This document shows, one piece after another, positions 63,260-64,000 of a stretch of 64,000 nucleotides of DNA. Every line of letters starts with the position of its first letter. Position 1 is the first letter of the stretch. The notes under the pieces are model-generated. The model did no database searches. It was not told the DNA's origin and worked only from the letters and a program-made list of their open reading frames with translations. The position numbers were made by a program, and so were the translations under genes. Origin of the DNA: Geobacillus sp. 46C-IIa (lineage in GTDB: Bacteria > Bacillota > Bacilli > Bacillales > Anoxybacillaceae); the NCBI RefSeq assembly GCF_014679505.1, contig NZ_CP061474.1:1-64000 (forward strand), written 5' to 3'.

Positions 63260-64000
63260 TTATTTCCCTCCCACTTGTTTCGCTTTCGCGGGATCGACGT
63301 AAACGTTTTTGATGGAAGGGAATTGGGACAGTTTATAGGCTAAAATCTTTCTCACGGATTCGTTGATTCGTTCTTCAGACAGTTTTCCCGTTTGGACGGC
63401 GTCCCATATGCCGTCCATCACTTCTTTTTGGTGGTCAAACGTGTGGCAGACAAGCAATAAGTCAGCACCAGCCGCTATGGCGCGATAACCGATTTCCCGA
63501 TAGGTGAAATACTTGCTTACCGCTCCCATCTCCAAATCGTCTGTCACGACAATGCCCTCATAGCCCAATTTCTCCCGCAGCAATTGTTGAATAATCGCGG
63601 AAGAAAGGCTGGCTGGATTTTCTTTGTCGTATACCGGGTATTTAGTGTGTGTGACCATCACAAAGAAATGGTCATGGTCGATGTTTGTGATGATTTGTCG
63701 AAATGGAAGAATGTCTTTGTTTTCAAGATCTTCCCTCCCGGCATCAACGGAAGAGCTGTCATGGTGCGGATCGATGTGACTGCGCCCGTTTCCCGGAAAG
63801 TGTTTCAGTACGGGCGTCACGCCCGCATCGGTCAGCCCTGTTACCACTTTTTTCCCCAACCGTCCTGCTAACACAGGGTCTTCCCCAAACGAACGGCTGT
63901 CGGTCGCAGATAAATCCAACACTGGTGCGAAGTTGATTTGAATGCCCATCGCGGCCAGTTCTGTTCCCGTTCGGTGGGCGATTTGATACACTTTGGCATC
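63260..64000 (-). CDS. Glycoside hydrolase family 3 beta-N-acetylhexosaminidase, C-terminal part (NagZ-like, partial)
   Basis: NagZ-type enzymes remove N-acetylglucosamine from cell-wall fragments. The gene runs off the right edge, so the N-terminus is missing; at least 246 residues are present. Family motifs are GIQINFAPVLDLSATDSRSF, VLKHFPGNGRSHIDPHHDSS (the KHFPG signature with the catalytic His loop) and GIVVTDDLEMGAVSKY, where the Asp is the nucleophile. AAGADLLLVCHTFDHQKEVM also fits. Substrate beyond a GlcNAc-type sugar is not certain. Confidence 0.9.
   Translation of the reverse strand, partial: DAKVYQIAHRTGTELAAMGIQINFAPVLDLSATDSRSFGEDPVLAGRLGKKVVTGLTDAGVTPVLKHFPGNGRSHIDPHHDSSSVDAGREDLENKDILPFRQIITNIDHDHFFVMVTHTKYPVYDKENPASLSSAIIQQLLREKLGYEGIVVTDDLEMGAVSKYFTYREIGYRAIAAGADLLLVCHTFDHQKEVMDGIWDAVQTGKLSEERINESVRKILAYKLSQFPSIKNVYVDPAKAKQVGGK

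Overview
The window comes from a thermophilic, spore-forming member of the Bacillaceae, almost certainly Geobacillus or a close relative. The core genes are GC-rich. The order atpD-atpC ... ywzB-ywmB-murA-spoIID-spoIIQ ... spoIIID-mbl-flhO-flhP-fabZ follows the Bacillus subtilis chromosome. An 11-subunit nuo operon sits directly after the ATP synthase genes, as expected for Geobacillus. Sporulation, MreB-family and flagellar rod genes fit a motile, rod-shaped endospore former.

Layout. (1) 1-12.2 kb: end of the F1Fo-ATPase operon, then nuoABCDHIJKLMN without nuoEFG; NuoC carries a long, tandemly repeated N-terminal extension. (2) 12.2-17.5 kb: ywzB, ywmB, murA and two sporulation genes, spoIID and spoIIQ, with candidate sigma-E and sigma-F promoters. 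(3) 17.6-26.5 kb: an Lrp-type regulator, a five-gene peptide ABC transporter, a cytoplasmic-type gamma-glutamyltransferase and a pair of short CHR permeases. (4) 26.8-31.8 kb: a BsuPI-domain protein, spoIIID, mbl, flhO, flhP, an EpuA-type protein and fabZ. (5) 31.9-40 kb: surface-polysaccharide control and precursor genes: a lipoprotein, Wzz-like and tyrosine-kinase pair, SGNH protein, LCP ligase, PHP phosphatase, galU and an EpsC-type dehydratase. (6) 40-56 kb: an AT-rich, evidently imported glycan cassette with glycosyltransferases, Wzy, Wzx, acyl and aminoacyl transferase-like genes, ugd, galE and a priming sugar transferase, broken up by IS remnants and a small double-hairpin repeat. (7) 56-64 kb: a GC-rich DegT aminotransferase, a 52-codon gene, an IS21 element, a frameshifted vanZ, an IS3 element, a GNAT gene and the 3' part of a family 3 glycosidase.

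The polysaccharide genes form a complete Wzx/Wzy-type pathway. GalU, Ugd and GalE supply UDP-sugars. The dehydratase and the DegT aminotransferase, which flank the cassette, would make an amino-deoxy sugar. The PglC/EpsL-type transferase primes the lipid carrier, the glycosyltransferases extend it, Wzx and Wzy export and polymerise it, and YwqC/YwqD/YwqE-type proteins control chain length.

Many genes are frameshifted as given: atpC, nuoB, nuoC, nuoI, nuoN, an oppD, a GT2 gene, wzy, wzx, istA and vanZ. Most breaks are one base in a homopolymer and hit genes that should be needed, so sequencing or assembly error is the likeliest cause for many. The loss in nuoB and the 4-bp duplication in vanZ are of a different kind.
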